From positions 62,001-126,000 of the forward strand of contig JAQQAP010000011.1 in assembly GCA_028533045.1 (NCBI GenBank): a stretch of 64,000 nt of DNA, in the 5' to 3' direction. Positions within the stretch are counted from its first letter, which is position 1; every line of letters begins with the position of its first letter. Made by a program: the position numbers and the translations under genes. Of this stretch, positions 7,632 through 15,012 are shown piece after piece. The DNA is from Spirochaetales bacterium (GTDB taxonomy: Bacteria > Spirochaetota > Spirochaetia > DSM-2461). The notes below the pieces were generated by a model, which saw nothing but the letters and a program-made list of their open reading frames with translations, made no database searches and was not told the DNA's origin.

Positions 7632-8557
7632 TCGGCCAGTTCCGTGTTGATTCCCATGGCGGCCATGAGATTGGCGCCCAGGCTCCAGGTGGGGAACGCG
7701 TCCTGTCCGTCCAGAATAGTGTAGTCGTCCACGATTTTGAGGTAGCTCATTCGGCCGTCCGAGGGCCAGGCGCTGCCGTCGTCGCAGCTGATGAATTGGG
7801 AAAGGTCAAAGCTGATTCCCCCCAGGTAATCGTCGGTGGGGGTGAAGTACATACTGACCGTGACGCCTTCCACGTCCTCCCAGTAGTAGGTGCCGTCGCT
7901 GCTTAGTACCAGTTCTTCCGCCTGGTTGTCTTCCAGGTAGTTGGCCCAGGTGGGGGAGTTGCCGTGGAGACCGGAGACGTTGGCGTAGACGTAGTTGCCG
8001 TTTGCCGTGCCGGGGTCGCTGTTTTCGTCGTAGGAGATATAGTCCGGGTCCAGTTCGTACCAGGTGGCGTTGTCCTCGGAGACGTAAACCCGGGCCAGTT
8101 CACAGGCGAGGCCGTCGGCGGCGCTGCTCCAGGCGAAGGTGGAGGTGAAGGTGGTAAAGTCGTCCCCGTCCCCGTCGACGATGACGTAGTCCTTGTCGAA
8201 GCGCCAGGTGCCTTCCCCGTTTATTCCCACCGGGCAGGTGTAGCCGTTTGTGGCATAGGAGCTGCCTCCTTCCGGCGGACCCAGGGCGTATTCTGTGTTG
8301 AAGTCCAGGGGGTAGCCTTCGTCGTCGCAGTAGGCGCTGTCCTGTCGGGACGAGCCCACTTGTCCGGGGGTCCATTCCACGAATTCGGTGAGGTAGACGT
8401 TGTCCGGGTAAGAGGGATCGGAAGCGAGGGTTTCTTCCCAGCTTGTTTCTGTGTCGTCCGTTGAGGATGTGTCGTCACTGTCCGAGTCGAGCCAGTCGCA
8501 AGCCAGGAAGAGGAAGGGCAGCCCTGCCAGGAGGGCGGCCCGTTTGAGGGTGAGCAT
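7628..8557 (-). CDS. Lipoprotein in cobalamin uptake operon, unknown (309 aa)
   Basis: The ATG at 8557 overlaps the previous gene's stop (TAATG), which indicates translational coupling and is preferred over an upstream in-frame GTG. The signal ends in a lipobox-like FLFLAC. The mature part begins with an Asp/Ser/Thr-rich tether, then a domain with YLTEFVEWTPGQVGSS, LGPPEGGSSYATNGYTCP, DKDYVIVDGDGDDFTTF and ARVYVSEDNATWYEL. This order (PGQ motif, Gly-rich loop, Asp-rich loop, VSxDxxxWYEL) resembles cell-surface proteins that accompany TonB-dependent receptors in Bacteroidetes B12 loci, as I remember them. Four Cys could form disulfides. It is probably surface or periplasm-facing; its biochemical role is unknown. 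Confidence 0.7.
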   Translation of the reverse strand: MLTLKRAALLAGLPFLFLACDWLDSDSDDTSSTDDTETSWEETLASDPSYPDNVYLTEFVEWTPGQVGSSRQDSAYCDDEGYPLDFNTEYALGPPEGGSSYATNGYTCPVGINGEGTWRFDKDYVIVDGDGDDFTTFTSTFAWSSAADGLACELARVYVSEDNATWYELDPDYISYDENSDPGTANGNYVYANVSGLHGNSPTWANYLEDNQAEELVLSSDGTYYWEDVEGVTVSMYFTPTDDYLGGISFDLSQFISCDDGSAWPSDGRMSYLKIVDDYTILDGQDAFPTWSLGANLMAAMGINTELAE

Positions 8558-9069
8558 TATTGTTTGGTTACCGATTCCGACCAATAGGTGAAATAGCCAT
8601 TGCTGTCTGTTGCTCCGGATATAGCTGCATCTTCACTACTGAAATAACCGTCGCTGAAGCTGTATCCTTCACTGTAGTCCATTGTTGTTTCACCATCTGA
8701 GGTTTCCAGGTTTTCCCAGCGTACGATTGTGTAATCTGTTGAGTCACTAAACTGAATAACCATATAGCCGCAGTCTCCCTCTCCCGTCTCAGAGGCATTC
8801 CATGCATCGTTACTATAGGAAACTATATCTGCGTCATAATACATTGTCGTTCCATCAGTTGCATAAGATCCGAAGTTAGTCTCGGTGATGATGGTGTAGT
8901 AACCCCAGGAATCAACCCACGAACCAATCACTTCCAGCGAACTACTATCACTACCATCGTCGTTGCTATCACTATCATCACTGCTGTCATCCAGCATGTC
9001 GCACGATGCGAGTCCGGTCAGGGCCACTACGGTTGCCAGCAAAAGGAACCATTTCTTTAATTCTTTCAT
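8557..9069 (-). CDS. Small lipoprotein, first gene of cobalamin uptake operon
   Basis: The 170-residue product has a lipoprotein signal (LTGLASC) followed by a low-complexity Asp/Ser tether of about 25 residues. A small beta-rich domain begins GSWVDSWGYYTIITETNFGSY, a layout like small lipocalin-type lipoproteins. It starts at ATG 9069 with GGAGAG upstream and is the first gene after the cobalamin riboswitch. Its stop overlaps the start of the next lipoprotein. I recognise no family. The acidic tether and position suggest an accessory protein of the outer membrane B12 uptake complex, an inference from context only. Confidence 0.7.
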   Translation of the reverse strand: MKELKKWFLLLATVVALTGLASCDMLDDSSDDSDSNDDGSDSSSLEVIGSWVDSWGYYTIITETNFGSYATDGTTMYYDADIVSYSNDAWNASETGEGDCGYMVIQFSDSTDYTIVRWENLETSDGETTMDYSEGYSFSDGYFSSEDAAISGATDSNGYFTYWSESVTKQ

Positions 9070-9141
9070 GTATTCTCTCCACGTTTAGGCCGGGAAAGAC
9101 AGGATGGGCGACATTTATAAACAGCATAAAAATGTGTGGAA

Positions 9142-9200
9142 TCCTGACTCATATCCCGAAGCCTGAATAATTAGTTACAATACCAGAGTTTCCTGACTCA
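9142..9200 (-). repeat. Direct repeat of the riboswitch 3' motif
   Basis: The ten-base TGAGTCAGGA (minus strand) occurs at 9200-9191, where it forms the conserved 3' segment of the cobalamin aptamer. It occurs again at 9151-9142, downstream in the leader. The two copies are 49 bases apart. The second could compete for the same pairing partner and act in the expression platform. Confidence 0.5.
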
Positions 9201-9323
9201 AGTCCCATCCTCCTGCCCTTCCCGGATAGCTCCAGTGGTTTATGCAGGGTTCTTTAGACTTTTACAGTGGCGGGTCCGCGCAGGCTTTTCACCTGACTTC
9301 CTCTGAAATACTGCGGGGGTATT
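9179..9323 (-). promoter_or_regulatory. Cobalamin riboswitch (class I, adenosylcobalamin type)
   Basis: Reading the minus strand from 9323, the leader shows the conserved pieces of the cobalamin aptamer in order. These are GAGGAAGTCAGGTGAAAAGC, then GGACCCGCCACTGTAA, then ACCACTGG, then CCGGGAAGG, and finally GAGTCAGGAAACTC. The closing stem P1 can form between AATACC (9323-9318) and GGTATT (9184-9179). The aptamer lies about 110 bases upstream of the ATG at 9069 of the lipoprotein-lipoprotein-BtuB-propeller operon. Such riboswitches lower expression of B12 uptake genes when adenosylcobalamin is plentiful. Confidence 0.92.
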
Positions 9324-9532
9324 CTAGTACGGGAGGGGGGTGTTGTGCAAGATCGTGGGGGGAGAAGTTGGATGGATGGGGTTATATTGAAAACTACATA
9401 ACACCATTTCTTCCAGCATGTACCGGGGCCCATGGGGCGAACAATTTCTAATTATTTATTCGTCTATGTTTCAAAATTACCGTATCCCTAACTCCAAAAG
9501 AGTGCTACCATTTATCCTTGGTAGGAGGGACT
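9324..9532. other. Divergent intergenic region between riboswitch and MATE gene
   Basis: About 200 bases separate the riboswitch from the MATE start. They are AT-rich from 9440 to 9520 and must hold the promoters of both directions, but I see no pair of hexamers good enough to assign. Confidence 0.4.
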
Positions 9533-10900
9533 ATGGTAAACAAACCCTGGGGGGAGATTCCCGCCTCTAGGAAGGATTTCTATAAAACACTCTATAGGCT
9601 GGCCCTTCCCGTAACTCTTCAAAGTTTTCTTAGCTCCTTCCTAGGCCTTATCGATAACATTATGGTAGGCCAATTGGGTGACGTCGCCGTTGCCTCTGTG
9701 GGATTGGCGAATCAATTCTTCTTTGTCCTGCTTCTTATGATGATTCCCATTAGCAGTGGTGTGTCGCTGTTCGCCGCACAGTTTTGGGGTACGGGAGACA
9801 TGGCTCGTATTCAGAAGGTGACTTTTCTGGGCCTTTTCCTTACCTTAATTAGCTCCCTATTCTTTTTTATTCTTGCTTTTTTTACCCCCCATTTTCCCAT
9901 GGGATGGTTTACCCGGGACGACTCAGTTATTGCTTTGGGAAGTTCCTACTTGCATATAGTGTGCTGGGGCTATCTTCCGGTGGGCTTGAATTTTTGTTTA
10001 TCCGCCGCATTAAGGAGTACCCAGGAGGTTAAAATCCCCCTCTATGCCAGTATGGCGGGAGTGCTTCTCAATACGCTGCTAAACTATTTATTGATCTACG
10101 GGAACTGGGGATTCCCCCGCTTGGGCGTCCCCGGTTCGGCCCTTGCCACAGTGATAGCCCATTCCACAGCTCTGGGGATTTTGCTTATTGTGACTTTCAT
10201 GAGGAAAAGAGATTATTTCCGCAATCTGGGCCAGGTCTTTCATCTTTCCCGAGAGTTGGGGAAGCGTTTCTTTTCGCAAACGGCGATTCTTATTGCTAAG
10301 GATTTAATCTGGGCTGTGGGAATATCGGCTTATATGATGATTTATGCAAGGATGAGCACCGATGCGGCCGCTTCGATGAACATCACCAATACGGTGCGCG
10401 AATTAGTCATAGTTGTATTTATTGGCGTATCCACAGCCAGTCATATTGTAATAGGGAATAAAATCGGCAAGGGGGATCTGGAGGGAGCCTATCATGAGGG
10501 CCGCCGCTATCTTAGGTTGAGTTTGATTCTGGGGCTCATCGTAGGCTTGGGGCTTATTCTATTGCGCACAATCATTCTTATGCCTTACAAGGTTTCCGAA
10601 CCGGTTGCTACGGGAGCTATGAACGTTATGCTCGTATACGGTCTCTTCTTTGGGCTGTATGCTTATAATCAGGTCTTTGTTATGGGGATTCTGCGACCGG
10701 GGGGAGACAATCTTTTTTGCGCCCTTATGGATATTCTCGCTATATGGGGAATCGGCTTTCCCCTAGCCCTTGTTTCCGGGCTTATCTGGAAGCTGCCGGT
10801 GGAGTATGTTTTTGCCCTTATTAGTGTACAGGAAATATTCAAGTCCGGAATTATGATTTTCCGGTTCAGGTCCAGGAAATGGATCCATAGGGTGATTTAG
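9533..10900 (+). CDS. MATE family multidrug/sodium antiporter
   Basis: MATE transporters expel cationic compounds across the inner membrane using Na+ or H+. The 455-residue product (about 12 helices) has typical family segments: RLALPVTLQSFLSSFLGLID, NIMVGQLGDVAVASVGLANQ, and in the second half ASMNITNTVRELVIVVFIGV. I chose ATG 9533 because GGAGGG lies just upstream; an in-frame TTG at 9518 would add five residues. It is the first gene of a plus-strand series leading through an inositol-phosphatase-family protein to the BtuF/C/D-like ABC transporter. Substrate unknown. Confidence 0.9.
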   Translation: MVNKPWGEIPASRKDFYKTLYRLALPVTLQSFLSSFLGLIDNIMVGQLGDVAVASVGLANQFFFVLLLMMIPISSGVSLFAAQFWGTGDMARIQKVTFLGLFLTLISSLFFFILAFFTPHFPMGWFTRDDSVIALGSSYLHIVCWGYLPVGLNFCLSAALRSTQEVKIPLYASMAGVLLNTLLNYLLIYGNWGFPRLGVPGSALATVIAHSTALGILLIVTFMRKRDYFRNLGQVFHLSRELGKRFFSQTAILIAKDLIWAVGISAYMMIYARMSTDAAASMNITNTVRELVIVVFIGVSTASHIVIGNKIGKGDLEGAYHEGRRYLRLSLILGLIVGLGLILLRTIILMPYKVSEPVATGAMNVMLVYGLFFGLYAYNQVFVMGILRPGGDNLFCALMDILAIWGIGFPLALVSGLIWKLPVEYVFALISVQEIFKSGIMIFRFRSRKWIHRVI

Positions 10901-10911
10901 AGGGAGAGATA

Positions 10912-11649
10912 ATGAACGAAACATTAATTGCCATCGTAAAAGAGGCCGGAACAATAGCAAAAAGTTACTTCTTTGGCGAAGCGACAGTCGACACCAAAGC
11001 CCCCTACGATCTGGTGACAAACGCGGACAAGATTGTAGAAGAGTTTCTTATGCAAAAAATTGCGGAAATCTCCCCGGAGGCTACCATCTACGGAGAGGAG
11101 AGCGGCTACACCCATAAAAAGGATAAAAATCACCTCTTCGTCATAGATCCCATCGACGGAACGGCCAACTTTGTCTTTCGCGTACCCTATTTTGCGGTTT
11201 CCCTGGCGGAAATCAGAAACGGTGAGGTGGTCACTGCCATCGTCTATAACCCTATTTCGGAAGATCTTTTTTATGCCGATAAAGAAAGTCCGGCCCTCCT
11301 GAATGGTTTCGAGATTCAAGTAAGCCCCAGGAGTGAGGTCAATGACTCCCTGGTCATATTCGGCTTTAGCGCCAACAGCAGCTATATCGCCCGTTACCAG
11401 AAGGAGTGGCCCCATGTTATGGATCGGGCTAAGAAGGGAATGCCCCTTTTATCGCCCTCTTTAAATCTCTGCTCTATTGCAAGCGGCCGTGTGGACGGTT
11501 ATATTGACTTTAAGTGTTCCTTCGAAGGGCAGGTGGCCGGAGCCTTTATTCTGCAAAAAGCGGGCGGTACGGTTACCAACTATCTTGAGGATTCCTATGA
11601 CTTTACCAAAGAGGGAATCGTGGCCACCAACGGAACTCTTAAGGTTTAA
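10912..11649 (+). CDS. Inositol monophosphatase family protein with altered metal motif
   Basis: The 245-residue product belongs to the Mg-dependent IMPase/CysQ/FBPase superfamily. It has the acidic GEES motif (residues 63-66) and a perfect DPIDGTANF (about 81-89). These enzymes dephosphorylate inositol phosphate, PAP or related substrates. The third metal site, normally Trp-Asp-x-Ala-Ala/Gly-Gly, reads FEGQVAG, so the usual Trp and Asp are not where expected. Glu one position away might substitute. The start is ATG with GGGAGAG upstream, 11 bases after the MATE stop, so co-transcription is likely. The exact substrate cannot be told from sequence. Confidence 0.85.
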   Translation: MNETLIAIVKEAGTIAKSYFFGEATVDTKAPYDLVTNADKIVEEFLMQKIAEISPEATIYGEESGYTHKKDKNHLFVIDPIDGTANFVFRVPYFAVSLAEIRNGEVVTAIVYNPISEDLFYADKESPALLNGFEIQVSPRSEVNDSLVIFGFSANSSYIARYQKEWPHVMDRAKKGMPLLSPSLNLCSIASGRVDGYIDFKCSFEGQVAGAFILQKAGGTVTNYLEDSYDFTKEGIVATNGTLKV

Positions 11650-11668
11650 CCGAATAAGGACTATCTAC

Positions 11669-12586
11669 ATGACGAGACTAAAAATCAGCCTGTTCCTCTT
11701 TTTTCTTCTTCTTTCCCGGGCCTTTTGTACCGGCGAGGGGGAAGTATCTTCTGATAACTCTTCCGATACAAGCCTGATTTGGACCGATTCCCGTGGGAAG
11801 GAGATCCACCTTGAAGAAGCCCCTCAGAAGGTTATTTCCCTGGCGCCGAACCTCACGGAGACCCTTTTTGCTCTGAACCGGGGTGATCTTCTCATAGGCC
11901 GGACCGACTATTGCGATTATCCGGCTCGGGCCGTAGATATCTCTTCCGTGGGAACCCTTCAGGAGCCTAACATAGAGCTTATCATCGAGAGGGAACCGGA
12001 TCTTGTACTCGCATCTACCCATGTGCCCAAGGAAACAGTCACAACCCTTGAGCAGCTGTCCATTCCCGTGGCCTATATAAACGGCCCGGAGGACTTTTCC
12101 GGCCTTTACGAGGTTATTTCCGGTTGTGCCGCTCTCACCGAGGCCCGGGAAGAGGGGGAAGAACTGATTCGACTGATTGAATCCCGGAAAGAGGCCGTTC
12201 TGGCTGACGGACAAAGCAGGTCTCATACTCCCCGCGTCTACTACGCTCTGGGTTTTGGGGACGGAGGCGACTGGACCGCCGGAAAGGGCACCTTCATTGA
12301 CGCCATGATTACCATGGCCGGGGGGGAGAATATTGTCAAAAGCGAAGGCTGGTCCTACTCCCGGGAAATGCTCGTAGAAGAGGAGCCGGACCTCATCATC
12401 CTGGCCCAAGGAAACCGGGAGGCATTCCTTTCCCTTCCCGTCTATAGGGAGCTTTCCGCCGCCCAGTCGGGACAAATCTATGAAATTGACGAAAACCTCC
12501 TTGTCCGTCAGGGCCCCCGTCTTATTGAGGGACTGGAACTGTTAGGTCGGATTTTTGGGGAAGCTGAGGCTGATCTGGATGGCTGA
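11669..12586 (+). CDS. Periplasmic substrate-binding protein of BtuF/FecB type
   Basis: The ATG at 11669 (AAGGA eight bases upstream) begins a signal peptide (MTRLKISLFLFFLLLSRAFC). A longer in-frame extension upstream lies inside the previous gene and is rejected. The mature protein is a two-lobed class III binding protein: VISLAPNLTETLFAL near the start of lobe 1, then LIIEREPDLVLAST. Lobe 2 holds GTFIDAMITMAGGENIVKSE and QIYEIDENLLVRQGPRLIEGL. This is the BtuF/FhuD/HmuT fold. It heads a three-gene ABC operon. Placement next to a riboswitch-controlled BtuB operon suggests cobalamin, but haem or siderophore cannot be excluded because this plus-strand operon has no riboswitch of its own. Confidence 0.87.
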   Translation: MTRLKISLFLFFLLLSRAFCTGEGEVSSDNSSDTSLIWTDSRGKEIHLEEAPQKVISLAPNLTETLFALNRGDLLIGRTDYCDYPARAVDISSVGTLQEPNIELIIEREPDLVLASTHVPKETVTTLEQLSIPVAYINGPEDFSGLYEVISGCAALTEAREEGEELIRLIESRKEAVLADGQSRSHTPRVYYALGFGDGGDWTAGKGTFIDAMITMAGGENIVKSEGWSYSREMLVEEEPDLIILAQGNREAFLSLPVYRELSAAQSGQIYEIDENLLVRQGPRLIEGLELLGRIFGEAEADLDG

Positions 12587-13604
12587 AACCTGTTTATCCC
12601 AACGAAAAAGGGGGCTCTTTATCATCCTTATGGTCTTCTTGGCTCTCCTGATACCTCTTGCCGCGTCCCTGGGCGCCGTAAAAATCCCTGCCGCCCAAAT
12701 AATCCGCTTCCTCCTTTCCCAGGGGGAACTTAAGCCCTCCCATCATACGATTCTTAGGAATATCCGCCTCCCCCGAGTGATTTACGCCGGGTTGGCCGGG
12801 GCGGGGCTGGCCCTTTCCGGGGTGGTCTTCCAGGGCGTTTTTCGTAATCCCATGGCCGAACCCTACCTTTTGGGGGTTTCCTCCGGCGCTTCCCTGGGGG
12901 CGGCCCTTTTCTTTCTTTTGAATCTCCCCGCCCTCGTTCTTCCCTCTTTGGGAGTGGCGGGAGCTGCCTTTATAGGCGGTATGGGCACTATGATTCTGAT
13001 TGTCGCCGTGGCAGGTCGCACCCGGGCCAATATGGGGAGCCTTCTTTTGGCGGGAATCGCCTTTGGTAATATCGCCCAGGCGGCGGTCTCCTTTCTCATG
13101 ATGCTCCACCGGGACCGGGCGGATAAAATCATTTTCTGGATGATGGGCAGCTTTTCCAGCGCCACTTGGCTTCGGGTTATCATCCTTTTGGCTGTCCTCA
13201 TTCCCGCTGCGACCTTCCTTCTTTTCAAGAGCCGGGAGCTGAATCTTCTGGCCATGGGGAGTGAAGAGGCCCACTCCCTGGGAATCAACCCGGAGAGGGA
13301 GAGCTTCCTCCTCTTGGGAACGGCCTGCCTCATCACTTCTACGGTGGTGGCTTTTTCCGGAATCATAGGCTTTGTCGGACTCCTGGTACCCCACATGGTG
13401 CGCCTGGTCGTCGGCTCGGAGAATCGGGCTGTCATGACCCTTTCCCTGCCGGCGGGAGCCATTCTCCTTATTCTCTCCGACATGGTTTGCCGCAGTCTTA
13501 TGGCCCCGGCGGAAATTCCCATCGGCGTCGTTACCGCCCTCTTGGGAGGGCCTTTCTTCCTCTACCTTCTCAGAGGGTATGTGAGGGAAAGGAGGAATCT
13601 CTAA
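12579..13604 (+). CDS. ABC transporter permease, BtuC/FecCD type
   Basis: The ATG at 12579 overlaps the binding-protein gene by 8 bases; an in-frame TTG at 12555 is a less likely start. The 341-residue permease has about ten membrane helices. It carries FecCD signatures: ILRNIRLPRVIYAGLAGAGL, GVVFQGVFRNPMAEPYLLGV, SSGASLGAALFFLL, and the cytoplasmic coupling segment SEEAHSLGINPERE. It forms the inner-membrane channel as a homodimer with the adjacent ATPase and imports cobalamin, haem or a siderophore. Membrane position and order (binding protein, permease, ATPase) are standard. Confidence 0.92.
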   Translation: MAETCLSQRKRGLFIILMVFLALLIPLAASLGAVKIPAAQIIRFLLSQGELKPSHHTILRNIRLPRVIYAGLAGAGLALSGVVFQGVFRNPMAEPYLLGVSSGASLGAALFFLLNLPALVLPSLGVAGAAFIGGMGTMILIVAVAGRTRANMGSLLLAGIAFGNIAQAAVSFLMMLHRDRADKIIFWMMGSFSSATWLRVIILLAVLIPAATFLLFKSRELNLLAMGSEEAHSLGINPERESFLLLGTACLITSTVVAFSGIIGFVGLLVPHMVRLVVGSENRAVMTLSLPAGAILLILSDMVCRSLMAPAEIPIGVVTALLGGPFFLYLLRGYVRERRNL

Positions 13605-14365
13605 TGGAGGGAATCCTTGTAGAAAAACTGAATTTTTCCTACTCCGGGGGCTTTAAACTCCAGATTGACCGCCTGGAGATGGGAAAAGGGGAACTTACTG
13701 TTATTTTGGGGCCCAACGGATCGGGTAAATCCACCCTTTTTTCCCTTTTGCGGGGTCGATTAAAGAGTTCCCACGGTCTCATTCATATTATGGGACGGGA
13801 CGTAAGCCGGGTGAATGACAGGGAAAGAGCCTCTCTGGTGGGACTGGTTCCCCAGTTGAGCGAACTCCCCTATGGTTTTACCGTAGAAGAGGTGGTCAAA
13901 ATGGGGGCCTATTGGAGAGGGAATAGAGCCTTTGAGGAAAAACTGAATGAGGTGCTGGAACAGACTGATTTGTCTCCCCTTCGCAGGAGAGGGGTGGCGA
14001 GCCTGAGCGGCGGTGAGTACCAGCGGGTTCTCCTGGCCCGGGTGCTTCTGCAGGATCCGGAGGTGCTTCTCCTGGACGAACCAGCCAATCATCTGGACCT
14101 CCGCCATCAGGAAACCCTTCTGAATCAGCTCAGAGGGCAGGCGGACCGGGGCAAAACGGTGGTGGCCATTCTCCACGATGTGAACCACGCCCTCCTTTAT
14201 GGAGACCGGGTTATTCTCATGAACGAAGGTCTCTGCGTACAGGCGGGAAGAGCAAAGGATGTGGTTACCCCCGAGAATATTGGAAAGGTGTACCACTCCC
14301 AAAGGGAATTCTATTACCCCTCCGAAGGGGAGGGAAGGCCGATTTTAGGGCCCGGTAGGAGGTAG
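13604..14365 (+). CDS. ABC transporter ATP-binding protein, BtuD/FecE type
   Basis: The start codon overlaps the permease stop (TAATG) and AAAGGAGG lies nine bases upstream, so ATG 13604 is firm. The 253-residue ATPase has Walker A GPNGSGKST (about residue 32), Q-loop region VPQLSEL, signature LSGGEYQRVLLARVL, Walker B LLLDEP and H-loop AILHDVNHALL. It powers the importer formed with the two preceding genes. The cytoplasmic subunit ends the transport cluster; a DHFR-like gene follows after 2 bases with its own good ribosome site. Confidence 0.93.
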   Translation: MEGILVEKLNFSYSGGFKLQIDRLEMGKGELTVILGPNGSGKSTLFSLLRGRLKSSHGLIHIMGRDVSRVNDRERASLVGLVPQLSELPYGFTVEEVVKMGAYWRGNRAFEEKLNEVLEQTDLSPLRRRGVASLSGGEYQRVLLARVLLQDPEVLLLDEPANHLDLRHQETLLNQLRGQADRGKTVVAILHDVNHALLYGDRVILMNEGLCVQAGRAKDVVTPENIGKVYHSQREFYYPSEGEGRPILGPGRR

Positions 14366-14367
14366 AA

Positions 14368-14901
14368 ATGGCAAATTACGTTTACATCGGAGTCAGTCTG
14401 GACGGCTACATCGCCGACAGGAATAACGGACTGGATTGGTTAAATACGGTCCCCAATCCGCATAATGAGGACTTGGGTTTTGCCGCTTTCATGGAGCGAG
14501 TCGACGCTCTGGTTATGGGGCGCAACACCTTCGAAACGGTGGTCGGTTTTGGCGGCGAATGGCCTTACTCCAAACCGGTATTTGTCTGCTCTCGGACTCT
14601 CAAAGATATTCCGGTCCAGCTAAAGGATAAGGTCTTCCTGATTCAGGGCTCCCCCAAAGAGATAATGGGCTCCCTTAATAGGAAAGGCTACGAGAATCTA
14701 TATATTGACGGGGGGCGGACGATTCAGGGTTTTCTCAAGGCTGATTTGATTGACGAATTAATCCTTTCCACCATCCCAGTCCTTCTGGGAGGCGGGACGT
14801 CTCTCTTTGGAGACCTGCCGGAGCACCAGGTTTATGAGCTGATCTCCTCGGAAGTGCTTTTGAATCAGATTGTCTCCAGCCGCTATGTAAGGAGAAGCTA
14901 A
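14368..14901 (+). CDS. Dihydrofolate-reductase-like / RibD C-terminal family reductase
   Basis: The 177-residue protein has the RibD C-terminal/DHFR fold: YIGVSLDGYIADRNNGLDWL at the N-terminus, ALVMGRNTFETVVGF (NADPH-binding region), VFVCSRTL, and YENLYIDGGRTIQGFLKADLIDEL near the end. Homologues such as YyaP are NADPH-dependent reductases of uncertain substrate; this is not the canonical FolA sequence. It follows the ABC ATPase by 2 bases with AGGAGG upstream, so it is probably co-transcribed with the uptake operon, but no functional link is evident. Confidence 0.85.
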   Translation: MANYVYIGVSLDGYIADRNNGLDWLNTVPNPHNEDLGFAAFMERVDALVMGRNTFETVVGFGGEWPYSKPVFVCSRTLKDIPVQLKDKVFLIQGSPKEIMGSLNRKGYENLYIDGGRTIQGFLKADLIDELILSTIPVLLGGGTSLFGDLPEHQVYELISSEVLLNQIVSSRYVRRS

Positions 14902-14980
14902 GAACTTTGGCGTAATCTGCCAAAAGATTGGCATCTTCTGACAGGCTGACTTATACTTTATCCCATATACTTGGTTTATC

Positions 14981-15012
14981 AAAACGATATATACCAAGGA
15001 GCAAAACGATAT
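14981..15012 (+). promoter_or_regulatory. Direct repeats, candidate AraC-family operator
   Basis: AAAACGATAT occurs at 14981-14990 and 15003-15012, a 22-base centre spacing that places both on the same DNA face. AraC-family activators typically bind direct half-sites about 21 bases apart, and an AraC-type gene is in this operon. The second copy reaches into the start codon of the SDR gene. An inverted CTTGGT/ACCAAG pair overlaps the same region. Confidence 0.4.

Noticed and set aside
6501-8464. Plus-strand open frames antisense to the receptor and lipoprotein genes
   Set aside because: Low-complexity Gly/Val-rich or Arg-rich translations caused by GC-rich codons of the opposite strand.
11477-11668. 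64-codon upstream extension of the BtuF-like gene
   Set aside because: It lies within the inositol-phosphatase gene and would bury the signal peptide; ATG 11669 has a good ribosome site.
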